Below are positions 25,695-34,746 of a stretch of DNA of 64,000 nucleotides, one piece after another. Where the stretch lies: contig OZ242210.1 in the NCBI GenBank assembly GCA_965206315.1, positions 62,001 to 126,000 on the forward strand. Reading direction: 5' to 3'. The position numbers and the translations under genes are program-made. This DNA comes from Bin16 sp965206315 (GTDB lineage Bacteria > Chloroflexota > Dehalococcoidia > Lucifugimonadales > Australimonadaceae). Positions within the stretch are counted from its first letter, which is position 1. Every line of letters starts with the position of its first letter. Under the pieces are notes generated by a model. That model was not told where the DNA came from. It saw only the letters and a list, made by a program, of their open reading frames with translations, and made no database searches.

Positions 25695-26474
25695 ATGACG
25701 AACGCACAACCCGACAGAAGCTCCCAGAGCCAGTTCGGACGGCTTGCCGGAGCCTACGGCGCGAGCAAAACGCACGCGCAGGCAGGCGCGCTCGCATCTG
25801 CTGCATCCATGCTGGGCGACCGCCGCTACGGGACAGCCATGGACATCGGCGCGGGGCCCGGCTTCACCGCATTCGCCGTCGCCGACCACTGCGACCGCGT
25901 CATCGCGACCGACGTGACGCCGGAGATGCTGGAGCAGGCGCGTTCGCTGCGCGGTGAACGCGGAGCGCCGCAGACCGAACTGATGCTGACTGCAGCCGAG
26001 TCCCTGCCTTGCCGGGACGGCAGCCTCGACCTCATCACCTGCCGCACCGCCGCTCACCACTTCCTGAACGTCGACTCCTGGCTGAACGAGGTGCACCGCG
26101 CGCTGGCCCCGGGCGGCGAACTCATCCTCATCGACACTGTCTCGCCGGAGGACATTGAAGCGACCGCCTGGATGCACGACATCGAGATATGGCGGGACCC
26201 TTCGCACGTACGGAACCTCGCCGAGTCCGAGTGGCTGGATGCCATCGAAAGTGCTGGGATGCGCATTGCCGAGACCGCGCTGTCGCGCGTCGATCTGGAG
26301 TACCCCGATTGGACGGAGCGTGCGGGGATGCCCGAGGAGGAAGCCACCCGATTGGGGCAGGCACTGAGGGACGCGCCTGCGGCGGCGGTGCAAGCGTTCG
26401 GCATCACGCCCAAAGCCGACGGGCTGATCGAGTTCTACTGGCCGATACTGAGCGTGAAAGCGGTCAAGCCGTAA
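25695..26474 (+). CDS. Class I SAM-dependent methyltransferase (UbiE/MenG-like)
   Basis: The 259-residue protein has SAM motif I MDIGAGPGFTA near residue 51, the acidic post-motif ATDVTPEML, motif II DLITCRTAAHHF and motif III ALAPGGELILID. The pattern is that of small-molecule methyltransferases of the Methyltransf_11 group, including quinone methyltransferases. The frame is open far upstream, but the ATG at 25695 with AGGAGA ten bases ahead is the natural start after the small membrane protein. The substrate is unknown. It converges on the aminotransferase gene with only four bases between stops. Confidence 0.88.
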   Translation: MTNAQPDRSSQSQFGRLAGAYGASKTHAQAGALASAASMLGDRRYGTAMDIGAGPGFTAFAVADHCDRVIATDVTPEMLEQARSLRGERGAPQTELMLTAAESLPCRDGSLDLITCRTAAHHFLNVDSWLNEVHRALAPGGELILIDTVSPEDIEATAWMHDIEIWRDPSHVRNLAESEWLDAIESAGMRIAETALSRVDLEYPDWTERAGMPEEEATRLGQALRDAPAAAVQAFGITPKADGLIEFYWPILSVKAVKP

Positions 26475-26478
26475 GGCG

Positions 26479-27663
26479 CTAGTCCACCCCGCGCAGCACG
26501 CGCTGCGCCGCCGCGACTCCCGCGCCAGCCTGCGTCTCGTAGCCCTGGTCACCGATCGCCTCTTCCAGCGCACCGAGCACCGTCAGCACGTTGGGCCCGG
26601 TGCTGTTGTGCCCCATCAACCCGATGCGCCAAGCCTTGCCGGCGAGCGCCCCCAGGCCGCCGCTCAACTCGATGTTGTGCCGGTCCAGCAGATAGCGGCG
26701 CGCTTGCGCCTCGTCTATCTCCTCCGGAGCGCGGACGGCGGTGAGACTCGGCAGTTGCACCTCCGGGTCTGCCACGACGTTCAGCCCCATCGCGTGCAGC
26801 CCGGCACGGAGCGACTCTCCGTTCCTGGTGTGACGCTCCCATCGTGCCTCCACACCTTCCTCCGCGATCAGCCGGAGCGCTTCGCGCAGTGCGTAGATCA
26901 TGGAGATGGGGGCGGTGTGATGGTATGCGCGGCGGTCCCAGTAGCTGCTCAACTCGGTGAGATCCAGATAGAAACTCCGGACCTTTGTCGTGCGGCCCTG
27001 CAGCGTCTCCACTGCTCGTGGGCTCAGCGTCAGCGGGGCGAGTCCCGGGGGTGCGCCGATGCACTTCTGCGTGCAGCTGTAGCAGACGTCGACTCCCCAC
27101 TCGTCCACGTGCAACTCCACGCCGCCGAGCGAGGTAACCGCGTCCACGACCAGCAGCGCCCCGGCCTCATGTGCAACATCCGCTATCTCTTTAATTGAGG
27201 TGGCTGCGCCGGTCGACGTCTCCGCGTGCACCACTCCAACCGCCTTCACTTTGCCTGCCCCGGCGAGCGCCTCCCGCACACGCTCCGCATCCACAGCCTT
27301 CCCCATCTCATGCTCGACCTTGATGACGTTCGCCCCGCTGCGCTCCGCGATCTCACCCAGCCGCTGTCCAAAGTAACCGTTGATAGCGACAACAAATGTA
27401 TCGCCCGGTTCGATGATGTTGACCATCGCGGCTTCCATGCCGGCAGTGCCGGTGCCGGAGATGGGCAGCGTCACCGGGTTCTCCGTCCGGAAGACGTAGC
27501 GGAGCAGCGAGCGGACGTCGTCCATCACGGCGAGGAAGTTCGGGTCCAGGTGTCCAACGAGCGAGGAGGCCATCGCCTGCAGCACCCGAGGGTGCACGTT
27601 GGATGGGCCTGCTCCCATGAGCAGCCGGTACGGAGGCATGAAGCCAGCAGTGTCTTGCGTCAT
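26479..27663 (-). CDS. Alanine-glyoxylate / serine-pyruvate aminotransferase family protein
   Basis: The 394-residue PLP enzyme of class V has GPSNVHPRVLQAM at the N-terminus, SGTGTAGMEAA, HAETSTG, DAVTSLGG and the PLP lysine in SCTQKCIGAPPGL near residue 200. Sequence features match alanine-glyoxylate and serine-glyoxylate aminotransferases, which detoxify glyoxylate or serve photorespiration-like C2 metabolism. The LctP-like permease nearby could bring in glycolate or lactate (inference). ATG 27663 fits the conserved N-terminus. Confidence 0.92.
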   Translation of the reverse strand: MTQDTAGFMPPYRLLMGAGPSNVHPRVLQAMASSLVGHLDPNFLAVMDDVRSLLRYVFRTENPVTLPISGTGTAGMEAAMVNIIEPGDTFVVAINGYFGQRLGEIAERSGANVIKVEHEMGKAVDAERVREALAGAGKVKAVGVVHAETSTGAATSIKEIADVAHEAGALLVVDAVTSLGGVELHVDEWGVDVCYSCTQKCIGAPPGLAPLTLSPRAVETLQGRTTKVRSFYLDLTELSSYWDRRAYHHTAPISMIYALREALRLIAEEGVEARWERHTRNGESLRAGLHAMGLNVVADPEVQLPSLTAVRAPEEIDEAQARRYLLDRHNIELSGGLGALAGKAWRIGLMGHNSTGPNVLTVLGALEEAIGDQGYETQAGAGVAAAQRVLRGVD

Positions 27664-28012
27664 ACGGCATTCTCGACAGTGTGGGATATGCCCGGCGCGA
27701 GGCGGGTACTCGGGCGCAGGGCGGAGAGCATTATAGCAACACCTCCCTCGCCGGAGAAGAATCTGGCGGCATTTCTAGCCGAAGTTTGAGAAATACCTAC
27801 AACATGTTGTGGGCGCATTCATCGTCTACGCGCCCTGTTGCGATGGCGGTCTTGCGTTCACATGGTTACCGCCGTGTCGAGGCAGCCCTCAGGGCCGCAT
27901 AAACCCGATTGAATGCTAGGCAAACGCATTGATTCTGTTTTAGACAACGTCTAACGTTTTTCCTTGCAACGCTCCTGATCGGAGCGCGCAGCGCGGAGGC
28001 ATAACCAGTCCT
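27664..28012. other. Intergenic region before the division genes
   Basis: This 349-base gap separates the leftward aminotransferase from the rightward rsmH gene and holds no credible coding region. Its right half is A/T-richer and contains a weak promoter-like pair, TTGATT (27929) and TAACGT (27952), spaced 17 bases apart. GGAGG at 27996 is a distant ribosome site for rsmH. No mraZ gene or MraZ-type repeat boxes were seen. Confidence 0.5.
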
Positions 28013-28885
28013 ATGTCCGCCCACAGCCACATATACCACGAGCCGGTGATGACCGCTCAGGTCCTTGCCGGACTCGCTGTGCGGCCGGGCGGAGCCTACG
28101 TCGACTGTACCCTCGGTGACGCAGGGCATGCCACCGCCATCCTCGAGGCGTCTGCTCCGGACGGGCGCGTCCTCGGACTCGATGCCGACCCCGAGGCCAT
28201 CTCCCCGGCTACCGAGCGCCTGCGCCGGTTCGGCGACCGCGTGATCGTTGTCAACGCCAACTTCGGCACGGTCGCATCGCAGGCACACGCCCACGGCTTC
28301 GTGCCTGCCGACGGAGTGCTGTTCGACCTGGGACTCTCTTCCCGTCAACTCGACTCGGAAGAGCGCGGGTTCAGCTTCCGCCGCTCCGCCCCGCTGGACA
28401 TGCGGTTCACCCCGGAGGGCGATTCCGCCGCAGACCTCGTCAACGACCTGCCCGAGCAGGAACTCGCGGACCTCATCTACGCGCTCGGCGAAGAGCCACG
28501 CTCACGACGCATCGCACGCGCCATCGTCGCAGCGCGTCCATTGAGCGACGCCGCCGAGTTGGCGGAGGTCGTCGCGCGCGCGTCCGGCTACCGCAGAGGC
28601 CGCACCCACCCGGCCACGCGCACCTTCCAGGCGCTCCGCATGGCCACGAACGACGAGATTGGCAACCTCCGGCGTGGACTCAGCCAGGCCGTGTCCGTGT
28701 TGAACGCCGGAGGTCGCCTCGTAACGATCGCCTATCACTCCCTCGAAGACCGCGAGGTCAAGCGGTTCGTAAACAGCGGCGAGGTCCGCCCCGTGACGAA
28801 ACGCGTCCTCAAGCCGGACTCCGAAGAGATATCCCGCAACAGGCGCAGCCGCAGTGCGCGGATGCGCGTTGCCGAACACGTGTGA
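28013..28885 (+). CDS. rsmH: 16S rRNA (cytosine1402-N4)-methyltransferase RsmH (MraW)
   Basis: The 290-residue protein has the RsmH N-terminus HIYHEPVMTAQVLAGL, SAM motif VDCTLGDAGHA (GDAGHA replaces the common GxGGH), the family block DGVLFDLGLSSRQLD, the RGFSFR...LDMRF segment, and the C-terminal ITYHSLEDR-type sequence IAYHSLEDREVKRF. It methylates N4 of C1402 in 16S rRNA. The length is usual. It is the first gene of a short division cluster with ftsA 15 bases downstream; mraZ and all mur genes are absent next to it. Confidence 0.96.
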   Translation: MSAHSHIYHEPVMTAQVLAGLAVRPGGAYVDCTLGDAGHATAILEASAPDGRVLGLDADPEAISPATERLRRFGDRVIVVNANFGTVASQAHAHGFVPADGVLFDLGLSSRQLDSEERGFSFRRSAPLDMRFTPEGDSAADLVNDLPEQELADLIYALGEEPRSRRIARAIVAARPLSDAAELAEVVARASGYRRGRTHPATRTFQALRMATNDEIGNLRRGLSQAVSVLNAGGRLVTIAYHSLEDREVKRFVNSGEVRPVTKRVLKPDSEEISRNRRSRSARMRVAEHV

Positions 28886-28900
28886 GTTGGAAGGGGACAG

Positions 28901-30103
28901 ATGACAAACTCTCGTGAACAGCTCTACGCCGCCATAGATGTCGGCACGACCAAGGTCGTCACACTCGTCGCAAAGGCTGACATGGAAGGCGGAGTGGATG
29001 TCGTTGCCCAGGGGCACGCGTCTTCCGCCGGCATGCGGAAAGGCATGGTCGTCAACCCGGACTCCATGAAGGAGTGCATCAGGCAGTCGGTCCGTGAAGC
29101 GGAGAAGACGCTCGGACGCAAGCTGCCACCCGTCATCGCCGGGGTCACCGGCAGCCACCTCCAATCGCACAACGAGAGCAACAACGGGGACGAGGAGAGC
29201 GTTATCCCGGAAGACGGCTACTTCACCCGGTCTGCTGTCGACGGGTTGGTGCAGGCGAGCACCTCCAACTCCATCGGCATGCGGGTGATCCAGACGGTCC
29301 CGCGATCGTTCGAAGAAACGCACGTCATCATGGGCGACGCGGTGCCCATCGACACCCTTACCGCTACCCTGTCCGGAGCGGGCGTCACTTTGCGAGGACT
29401 CGTGCCGGAGCATCTCGCCAGCGGTGAAGCGGTCCTCAACCCGGAAGAACGTGTCCTGGGCGTCGTCCTTGCGGACATCGGGGGCGGCTCCACGGATGTC
29501 GTTGTCTACCGGGAGGGGTCCGTCTGGTACACCACCAGCATCCCCGTCGCGGGGCAGCACTTCACCACTGACGTCGCAACGGGATTGGGCCTGCTGCCTA
29601 CGGCTGCGGAGCACGCCAAGATCAGGAAGGGCTCGGTCTGGTTCGAACATCTGACCGAGAGGGACACCGCTGAGGTGAAGCCTGCGCTGAGCAGCACCGC
29701 GATCCCCGTTCACCTCAAGAAGCTCAACCGGCTGCTGCATGACCGGGCCGTTGAGCTCGTGCGGATGATGATGTACCGCCTCGCCTCAAACGGGATGGTG
29801 CACATCCCCTCAGCCGGCATGGTGCTGACAGGAGGCTCCTCGGCGCTGCCGGGGCTGGCGGACATCGTTGCGGACTATGGCAAATGCCCCGTACGTATCG
29901 GCTCTCCCTCCTCCACGTTGGGATTGCCGGATGAGCTGTTGGACCCCGCCTATTCCACAGCCGTAGGCCTGTTGCTCTGGGCCATCCGGCAACGGCACAT
30001 CAATACGCTCACGGAGTCCAGGTACGTTGGGACCTCCCCATCGCGGTCCGGCGGCTGGCTCTCCCGGTTCAAATCAAAGCAGCCAACGGAAGTGAGCGTA
30101 TGA
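28901..30103 (+). CDS. ftsA: Cell division protein FtsA
   Basis: This 400-residue actin-fold protein has the phosphate-1 motif AAIDVGTTKVVTLV, an SHUT-like SHLQSHNESN segment, the phosphate-2 motif LADIGGGSTDVVVY and the adenosine motif VLTGGSSALPGL. The C-terminus ends in an amphipathic helix (GGWLSRFKSK), the FtsA membrane-targeting sequence. FtsA anchors FtsZ filaments to the membrane. The GGAAGGGG ribosome site precedes ATG 28901. It lies between rsmH and ftsZ. Confidence 0.95.
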   Translation: MTNSREQLYAAIDVGTTKVVTLVAKADMEGGVDVVAQGHASSAGMRKGMVVNPDSMKECIRQSVREAEKTLGRKLPPVIAGVTGSHLQSHNESNNGDEESVIPEDGYFTRSAVDGLVQASTSNSIGMRVIQTVPRSFEETHVIMGDAVPIDTLTATLSGAGVTLRGLVPEHLASGEAVLNPEERVLGVVLADIGGGSTDVVVYREGSVWYTTSIPVAGQHFTTDVATGLGLLPTAAEHAKIRKGSVWFEHLTERDTAEVKPALSSTAIPVHLKKLNRLLHDRAVELVRMMMYRLASNGMVHIPSAGMVLTGGSSALPGLADIVADYGKCPVRIGSPSSTLGLPDELLDPAYSTAVGLLLWAIRQRHINTLTESRYVGTSPSRSGGWLSRFKSKQPTEVSV

Positions 30104-30221
30104 AACGACCGAACAGAGCATTCCCGCAGCGGGAATAGAGGGCGACAGAGCGGAGAGGCGTCCCACAGGCGACAGACAACACCACCAGTCCAACAGAGGA
30201 CCAGGCAAAGGGGTAACGGTT

Positions 30222-31310
30222 ATGACCATGGAACTGTTTGGCAACGAGCAGAAGGCGGACATTGACGGCATCGCGCGCGTCAAGGTCATCGGCGTAGGCG
30301 GCGGAGGCTGCAACGCCGTTAACCGCATGTACCGCGAGCGCGTCCCTCACGTCGAGTACCTCGCCGTGAACACGGACGCTCAGCACCTCGTCCGTCTCGA
30401 CGTGCCGGTCAAGATACGCATCGGCGACACGATCACGCGCGGCCTCGGCGTCGGCGGCGACCCTGAGGTCGGGCGAACCGCGGCCGAAGAGTCCCGCGAA
30501 GAGATCTACGAATCGGTCCGCGGCGCCGACATGTTGTTCATCGCCAGCGGCATGGGTGGCGGCACCGGCACCGGCGCAGCCCCCGTCGTTGCAGAGGTTG
30601 CCCGCGAGACCGGCGCGCTCACCATCGCAGTCGTAACCAAGCCCTTCCGCTTCGAAGGCCGCAAGCGCGGCAAGAACGCCGAGGACGGACTGGCCCGCCT
30701 GCGCGAGGCTGTGGACACGCTCATCGTCGTCCCGAACGACCGCCTCGGCGCGATGTGCGACGACGACCTCTCCGCTGAAGACGCCTTCAGGCTGGCCGAC
30801 GACGTGCTCCGCCTCGGCGTCAAGTCCATCGCGGAGCTGGTGACGATCCCCGGTGAGATCAACCTCGACTTCGCCGACGTCAAGACCATCATGACCGGAG
30901 CAGGCCCCGCGTGGATGTCCATCGGCTCCGCTCACGGCGAGAACCGGTCCATCGAGGCGGCCAAGAGCGCCATCCACAGCCCGATGCTGGATGTCAACAT
31001 CGAAGGCGCGCGCGGCGTTCTCCTCAACATCACGGGCGGCACCAACATGACGCTCAAGGAAGTGCAGCGGGCAGCCGACGTCATCGCCAACTCCGTCGAC
31101 CCGGACGCCAACATCATCTTCGGCATGGTGACGGACCCCAAGATGGACGACGAGATGTGCGTCACCATCATCGCCACCGGCCTTCCGAGCATCGAGCAGA
31201 TGAGCCTGAACGACGACGGCATCGCCGAGTTCCTCCGCCGCGCCATCAGCGACGAAGCGGACTTCGACCTGCCGCCCTTCCTGCGCCCGAGCAACCGCCA
31301 GGCGTCCTAG
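30222..31310 (+). CDS. ftsZ: Cell division GTPase FtsZ
   Basis: The 362-residue tubulin homolog has VIGVGGGGCNAVNRM, the tubulin signature GGGTGTGAAPVVAE, the KPFRFEGRKR loop, and NTDAQHL. The C-terminal tail after the GTPase/activation domains is short and ends with DLPPFLRPSNRQAS, resembling the conserved peptide that binds FtsA. ATG 30222 or the ATG at 30228 could be used; both precede ELFG. A 118-base gap after ftsA may carry its own promoter. Two strong hairpins follow the stop. Confidence 0.97.
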   Translation: MTMELFGNEQKADIDGIARVKVIGVGGGGCNAVNRMYRERVPHVEYLAVNTDAQHLVRLDVPVKIRIGDTITRGLGVGGDPEVGRTAAEESREEIYESVRGADMLFIASGMGGGTGTGAAPVVAEVARETGALTIAVVTKPFRFEGRKRGKNAEDGLARLREAVDTLIVVPNDRLGAMCDDDLSAEDAFRLADDVLRLGVKSIAELVTIPGEINLDFADVKTIMTGAGPAWMSIGSAHGENRSIEAAKSAIHSPMLDVNIEGARGVLLNITGGTNMTLKEVQRAADVIANSVDPDANIIFGMVTDPKMDDEMCVTIIATGLPSIEQMSLNDDGIAEFLRRAISDEADFDLPPFLRPSNRQAS

Positions 31311-31329
31311 GCAACCCTCAGACAACCAG

Positions 31330-31359
31330 CTCCGCCGCCCGTCCCCCACGGCGGCGGAG
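31330..31359 (+). terminator. Hairpin downstream of ftsZ
   Basis: CTCCGCCGCC (31330-31339) and GGCGGCGGAG (31350-31359) form a perfect 10-base-pair stem with a 10-base loop, 20 bases after the ftsZ stop. No T-run follows directly, so it may act as a GC-rich terminator or an mRNA-stabilising end. Confidence 0.6.
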
Positions 31360-31404
31360 CGCGGAGCAGGTTTCCCCAGGCCCGCTCCGCAGGTATCGTG
31401 ATCC

Positions 31405-31438
31405 AAGGCCCCCGGAGGTGAAACCTCGCGGGGGCCTT
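31405..31438 (+). terminator. Second hairpin downstream of ftsZ
   Basis: AAGGCCCCCG and CGGGGGCCTT pair around an inner AGGT-GAAA-ACCT element, giving a long interrupted stem. It lacks a T-run. The remaining bases to 31540 hold no gene that I can support. Confidence 0.55.
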
Positions 31439-31540
31439 CGCACGTCCTGTAACATCTGTACCACGCCGGGGATTAACGCAATATGTGCTACTGCCACTAA
31501 GGCATATCCCGACAATTGGTAGAATCTCCGAAATTGCCTA

Positions 31541-31569
31541 TTGACTTTCTGCGCCGGTTGAAAAAGAAT
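31541..31569 (+). promoter_or_regulatory. Putative nrdR promoter
   Basis: TTGACT (31541-31546) and AAGAAT (31564-31569) are spaced by 17 bases in an A/T-rich stretch between the ftsZ hairpins and nrdR. Matches are five and four of six. No clear NrdR box pair was found; the 128 bases from here to the nrdR ATG are noncoding. Confidence 0.35.
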
Positions 31570-31697
31570 AGCGGCTGTCAGCGAAAGGGCTTTATCTGGT
31601 AGCCCGTGCACCTTAAAATCCCCTATATTGTTGTCCGAGGCACGGAACGAGCCTTCCCTGATGGGAACTCGGACCGATTCCAGCCAGCGGGTTTGAG

Positions 31698-32285
31698 ATG
31701 CACTGTCCCAACTGTGGAGACCCAAACACCCGGGTAACCGACTCCCGGGACACCGGCCAGGACATCCGCCGCCGCCGGGAGTGCGGACGCTGTGGCGTGC
31801 GCTTCACCACCTACGAACGCATCCAGCACCCCACGCTCCAAGTCATCAAGCGCGATGGCCGGCGCGACGAGTTCGATCCGCAGAAACTCCTCCGCAGCAT
31901 CCGGCTCGCCTGCACCAAGCGTCCTCTGCCTACAGGCGCCATCGAGAAACTCGCCAGCGAGATCGAGAACGACCTGCAGGACCTGGGCAAGGCCGAGGTA
32001 CCCGCTTCCGTGATCGGCGACCTTGCGCTCGAACGCCTGCGCCAGCTTGACCCCGTCGCCTACGTCCGGTACGCCAGCGTTTACCGTGACTTCGACACGC
32101 TGGACGGGTTCATACAGGAGATCCGCGAATACCAGGCAACGGGCGGCCTGACCCCTGAGCAGGAAGTCAGCCAGCTCTCCCTCATCCCCAACGAGTTCGC
32201 CGTTCCTACCAAGCGCACCGGCCGGCGAGGCCGCAGGCCCAGCATGACTCAGCCGCTCCACGGCAGCGCGACCGGCGCCGGCTGA
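31698..32285 (+). CDS. nrdR: Transcriptional repressor NrdR
   Basis: The protein has the NrdR zinc ribbon with C3/C6 (MHCPNC) and C29/C32 (ECGRCG), the conserved RRRREC and FTTYER segments, and the ATP-cone domain (VIKRDGRRDEFD to YRDFDTLDGFIQEI). NrdR senses ATP/dATP and represses ribonucleotide reductase genes. At 195 residues it is longer than the usual 150 or so; the extra 40 residues form a basic, low-complexity tail. No ribonucleotide reductase gene is in the window. Confidence 0.95.
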   Translation: MHCPNCGDPNTRVTDSRDTGQDIRRRRECGRCGVRFTTYERIQHPTLQVIKRDGRRDEFDPQKLLRSIRLACTKRPLPTGAIEKLASEIENDLQDLGKAEVPASVIGDLALERLRQLDPVAYVRYASVYRDFDTLDGFIQEIREYQATGGLTPEQEVSQLSLIPNEFAVPTKRTGRRGRRPSMTQPLHGSATGAG

Positions 32286-32433
32286 ACATCCTCCCCACAA
32301 CTTCGGACAGCGATACCAACACTTGCGTGCTCCGGCTCTCGAGCCGGGGCGACCGGAAGTGCGCTCTCCCCTGCGCTCTTCCACGTCTCCCTCCTCCGCA
32401 GGCCCCTCTCGACGCGCCACGGGAGCGGGCCAT

Positions 32434-32465
32434 CGGGCCCCGTTGGGTTTATCCCGCGGGGCCCG
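32434..32465 (+). terminator. Terminator-like hairpin after nrdR
   Basis: CGGGCCCCG (32434-32442) and CGGGGCCCG (32457-32465) form a perfect nine-pair stem around a 14-base loop, followed by a short CTGTTTAAA stretch. It would separate nrdR from pdxA. A TATAAT hexamer at 32481-32486, 34 bases before the pdxA ATG, could be the -10 element for pdxA. Confidence 0.55.
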
Positions 32466-32519
32466 CCCTGTTTAAACCGCTATAATCACCGACGCACCCC
32501 CCCGCAGGGACACTGGACT

Positions 32520-33539
32520 ATGAACGCACGCCCGCGCATCGCGATAACCCTCGGCGACCCCACCGGCATCGGCCCGGAGGTCGTCGCAAGGGCACTCTCC
32601 CAGCCAGACCTCGAAGCGGACACTGCGCTGCTCGTCGTCGGCTCTCCCGCAGTGCTCGACCGGGCGTTCGACCTCGTTGGCAGTGACCTGCGTGCTCGAA
32701 GCGTCGACGGCGCCGGGGACGCCATGGCCGCCGGGCTCGTGAACGTCATCTCCCCGCACGACGACGACGGGCTCGCCTCCCTGCCCTACGGCGAGATTTC
32801 GCCGCGCGCCGGAGCCGCAGCCGTCGAGTGGGCATCCGCCGCAGCCCGCCTTGCGATGGAAGGCGCGGTGGACGCCATCGCCACAGCCCCCATCAGCAAG
32901 GAGGCCGCCCGCCTCGCCGGACACGAGGACTTCGGGCACCAGGAGATCTACCAGCACCTCGCCGGAGTGCCGCGTGTCCTTACCATGCTGCTGACGAACG
33001 GTCTCAACGTCGTGCACCTCACCACGCACCATCCCCTCCGGGACGCCGCCCTCTTCGTGACCCGCGAGCGGGTGCTGGAAGCACTGCGTCTCACGCACGA
33101 CTTCTTCACCGCGCGCGGCGTCCCGGAACCCCGCATCGGCGTCGCGGCGCTGAACCCGCACGGAGGCGAGGCCGGGCTCATCGGCTCAGAAGAGATCGAG
33201 GAGATACGCCCCGCAGTCGAAGACGCCAACGCGGAGGGCATCGCCGCCACAGGTCCCGTTCCCGCCGACTCCGTATTCGGACAGGCCATCGACGGACGCT
33301 ACGACGCCGTCCTCGCCATGTACCACGATCAGGGGCACATCGCCGTAAAGGTGCACGACTGGGCGGCGAGCATCACGCTGAACATCGGCCTGCCGTTCCT
33401 CCGCACCTCGGTCGACCACGGCACCGCGTTCGACATCGCAGGAAAGGGGATCGCCGACGCGACAGGTATGGTCGAGGCCATCCGCTACGCAGCGCAGGTC
33501 TCGCGCACCGGCCGTCTCCCCTCCCCTCGCTCCGCCTAA
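32520..33539 (+). CDS. pdxA: 4-hydroxythreonine-4-phosphate dehydrogenase family (PdxA/PdxA2)
   Basis: The 339-residue protein has ITLGDPTGIGPEV at the start, TAPISKEA, the metal-binding His residues in GHEDFGHQE and MYHDQGHIAVK, and SVDHGTAFDIAG near the C-terminus. PdxA oxidises 4-phosphohydroxy-L-threonine in pyridoxal phosphate synthesis; the PdxA2 branch acts on threonate or erythronate 4-phosphate. The sequence alone does not separate them, and no pdxJ or four-carbon acid kinase is adjacent. A TATAAT lies 34 bases upstream of the ATG. Confidence 0.9.
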   Translation: MNARPRIAITLGDPTGIGPEVVARALSQPDLEADTALLVVGSPAVLDRAFDLVGSDLRARSVDGAGDAMAAGLVNVISPHDDDGLASLPYGEISPRAGAAAVEWASAAARLAMEGAVDAIATAPISKEAARLAGHEDFGHQEIYQHLAGVPRVLTMLLTNGLNVVHLTTHHPLRDAALFVTRERVLEALRLTHDFFTARGVPEPRIGVAALNPHGGEAGLIGSEEIEEIRPAVEDANAEGIAATGPVPADSVFGQAIDGRYDAVLAMYHDQGHIAVKVHDWAASITLNIGLPFLRTSVDHGTAFDIAGKGIADATGMVEAIRYAAQVSRTGRLPSPRSA

Positions 33540-33563
33540 AGCTCCGTCATTCCCGTCCCTTCT

Positions 33564-33586
33564 GTCATTCCCGCGAAGGCGGGAAT
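33564..33586. repeat. REP-like palindrome, copy 1
   Basis: This is a member of a dispersed palindrome family: GTCATTCCCGC, a short GAAG centre, and the complementary GCGGGAAT arm. Further copies are at about 50937, 52045, 53977, 54520 and 55634. It lies between pdxA and proC and would form a hairpin in RNA. Confidence 0.75.
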
Positions 33587-33677
33587 CTCGCCCCCTGCTC
33601 CTCTCCCTGTGTATACTCTCTCAACGCGCGCCGGCATGGAGAACACGCTGGCGCGTCCTTATACGAGGAGGACCGTG

Positions 33678-34484
33678 GTGCGCGTCGGGTTCGCGGGCGG
33701 CGGAGTGATGGCCGAAGCGATGTTCAGCAGAGCGATCGCCTCGGGGCTGTGCGCTGCGGACGACATCAGCGTCGGCGAACCGATACCTGCCCGCCGTGAT
33801 GACCTCGCGGAGCGCTACGGCGTCGCCGTCCACGCGGACAACGCGCCGGCGGTTGAGGGCGCCGAGATCGTCGTTATCGCGGTAAAGCCGCAGCACGTCA
33901 GCCACGTCTACCATGACCTGCACGGGGCGCTCGATGCTGGGCAGACGGCGCTCTCCATCGCCGCCGGCGTAACGATAGGTTCACTCGCCGCGGGGCTGGG
34001 CCACGACCGTATCATCCGTGTCATGCCGAATACACCCGCTCAGATCGGCGCCGGCATGTCCGTCTGGACCGCGACGCCTGAAGTGCCGGACGCCGCGCGA
34101 GATGCGGCAGCGTCGCTCCTCGCAACGCTTGGACGCGAGTGGCGCGTCGACAGCGAGGACTATCTGGACATGGCTACGGCCGTCTCCGGGAGCGGCCCTG
34201 CTTATGTTTTCGCATTCATCGAAGCGCTGACGGAGGCCGGGGTGTTCGTCGGCATGCCGCGCGACATGGCGCAGACGCTGGCCGTCGAGACTGCGCTCGG
34301 CTCCGCCCGGCTCGCGAGCGAGTCCGGCGAAGCGCCCGCCATCCTCCGGGAGCGGGTCACGTCGCCCGGCGGCACCACCGCAGCAGCGCTGCAGGAGCTG
34401 GAACGCAGGGGATTCAAGAGCGCCCTCATCGAGGGAGTGACCGCCGCGTTCCACCGATCGCAGGAGTTGGGAGGCAAGCGGTGA
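33678..34484 (+). CDS. proC: Pyrroline-5-carboxylate reductase
   Basis: The 268-residue protein has the N-terminal Rossmann motif VGFAGGGVMAEAM, VIAVKPQHV, the IIRVMPNTPAQIG segment, and the C-terminal AVSGSGPAYVFAF...RERVTSPGGTTAAAL block of ProC. It makes proline from pyrroline-5-carboxylate with NAD(P)H. The GTG at 33678 is chosen because GAGGAGG sits six bases upstream; a GTG at 33675 and an ATG further upstream are in frame. Its stop overlaps the yggT start as GTGA. Confidence 0.95.
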   Translation: MRVGFAGGGVMAEAMFSRAIASGLCAADDISVGEPIPARRDDLAERYGVAVHADNAPAVEGAEIVVIAVKPQHVSHVYHDLHGALDAGQTALSIAAGVTIGSLAAGLGHDRIIRVMPNTPAQIGAGMSVWTATPEVPDAARDAAASLLATLGREWRVDSEDYLDMATAVSGSGPAYVFAFIEALTEAGVFVGMPRDMAQTLAVETALGSARLASESGEAPAILRERVTSPGGTTAAALQELERRGFKSALIEGVTAAFHRSQELGGKR

Positions 34485-34738
34485 AAGAACTCGCCATCGC
34501 CATCATCCAGGTCCTTCTGCTTGCGATACTCGCGCATGCGCTCCTCTCCTGGCTTATCGTCGCGGGAGTGCGGAACGACGTGGTCGTCCGTCTGTACCAG
34601 AGTATCGGCGCCGTGCTTGATCCGATCTACCGGCCGCTGAGGCGGGTCATCCCCATGGCGGGGATGCTGGACCTCACACCCCTGGTTGCCATCATCGTGC
34701 TCATCATTCTGCAGAGGGCTATCGCCAGCCTCGGCTGA
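34481..34738 (+). CDS. YggT family membrane protein
   Basis: The 85-residue protein has two hydrophobic helices and the YggT signature around LYQSIGAVLDPIYRPLRRVIP, followed by LDLTPLVAIIVLIILQ. Its GTG start overlaps the proC stop, the usual genetic neighbour of this family. YggT proteins are linked to cell division, osmotic stress or membrane protein function, with no settled biochemical role. Confidence 0.9.
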   Translation: MKELAIAIIQVLLLAILAHALLSWLIVAGVRNDVVVRLYQSIGAVLDPIYRPLRRVIPMAGMLDLTPLVAIIVLIILQRAIASLG

Positions 34739-34746
34739 ACTCGCCC

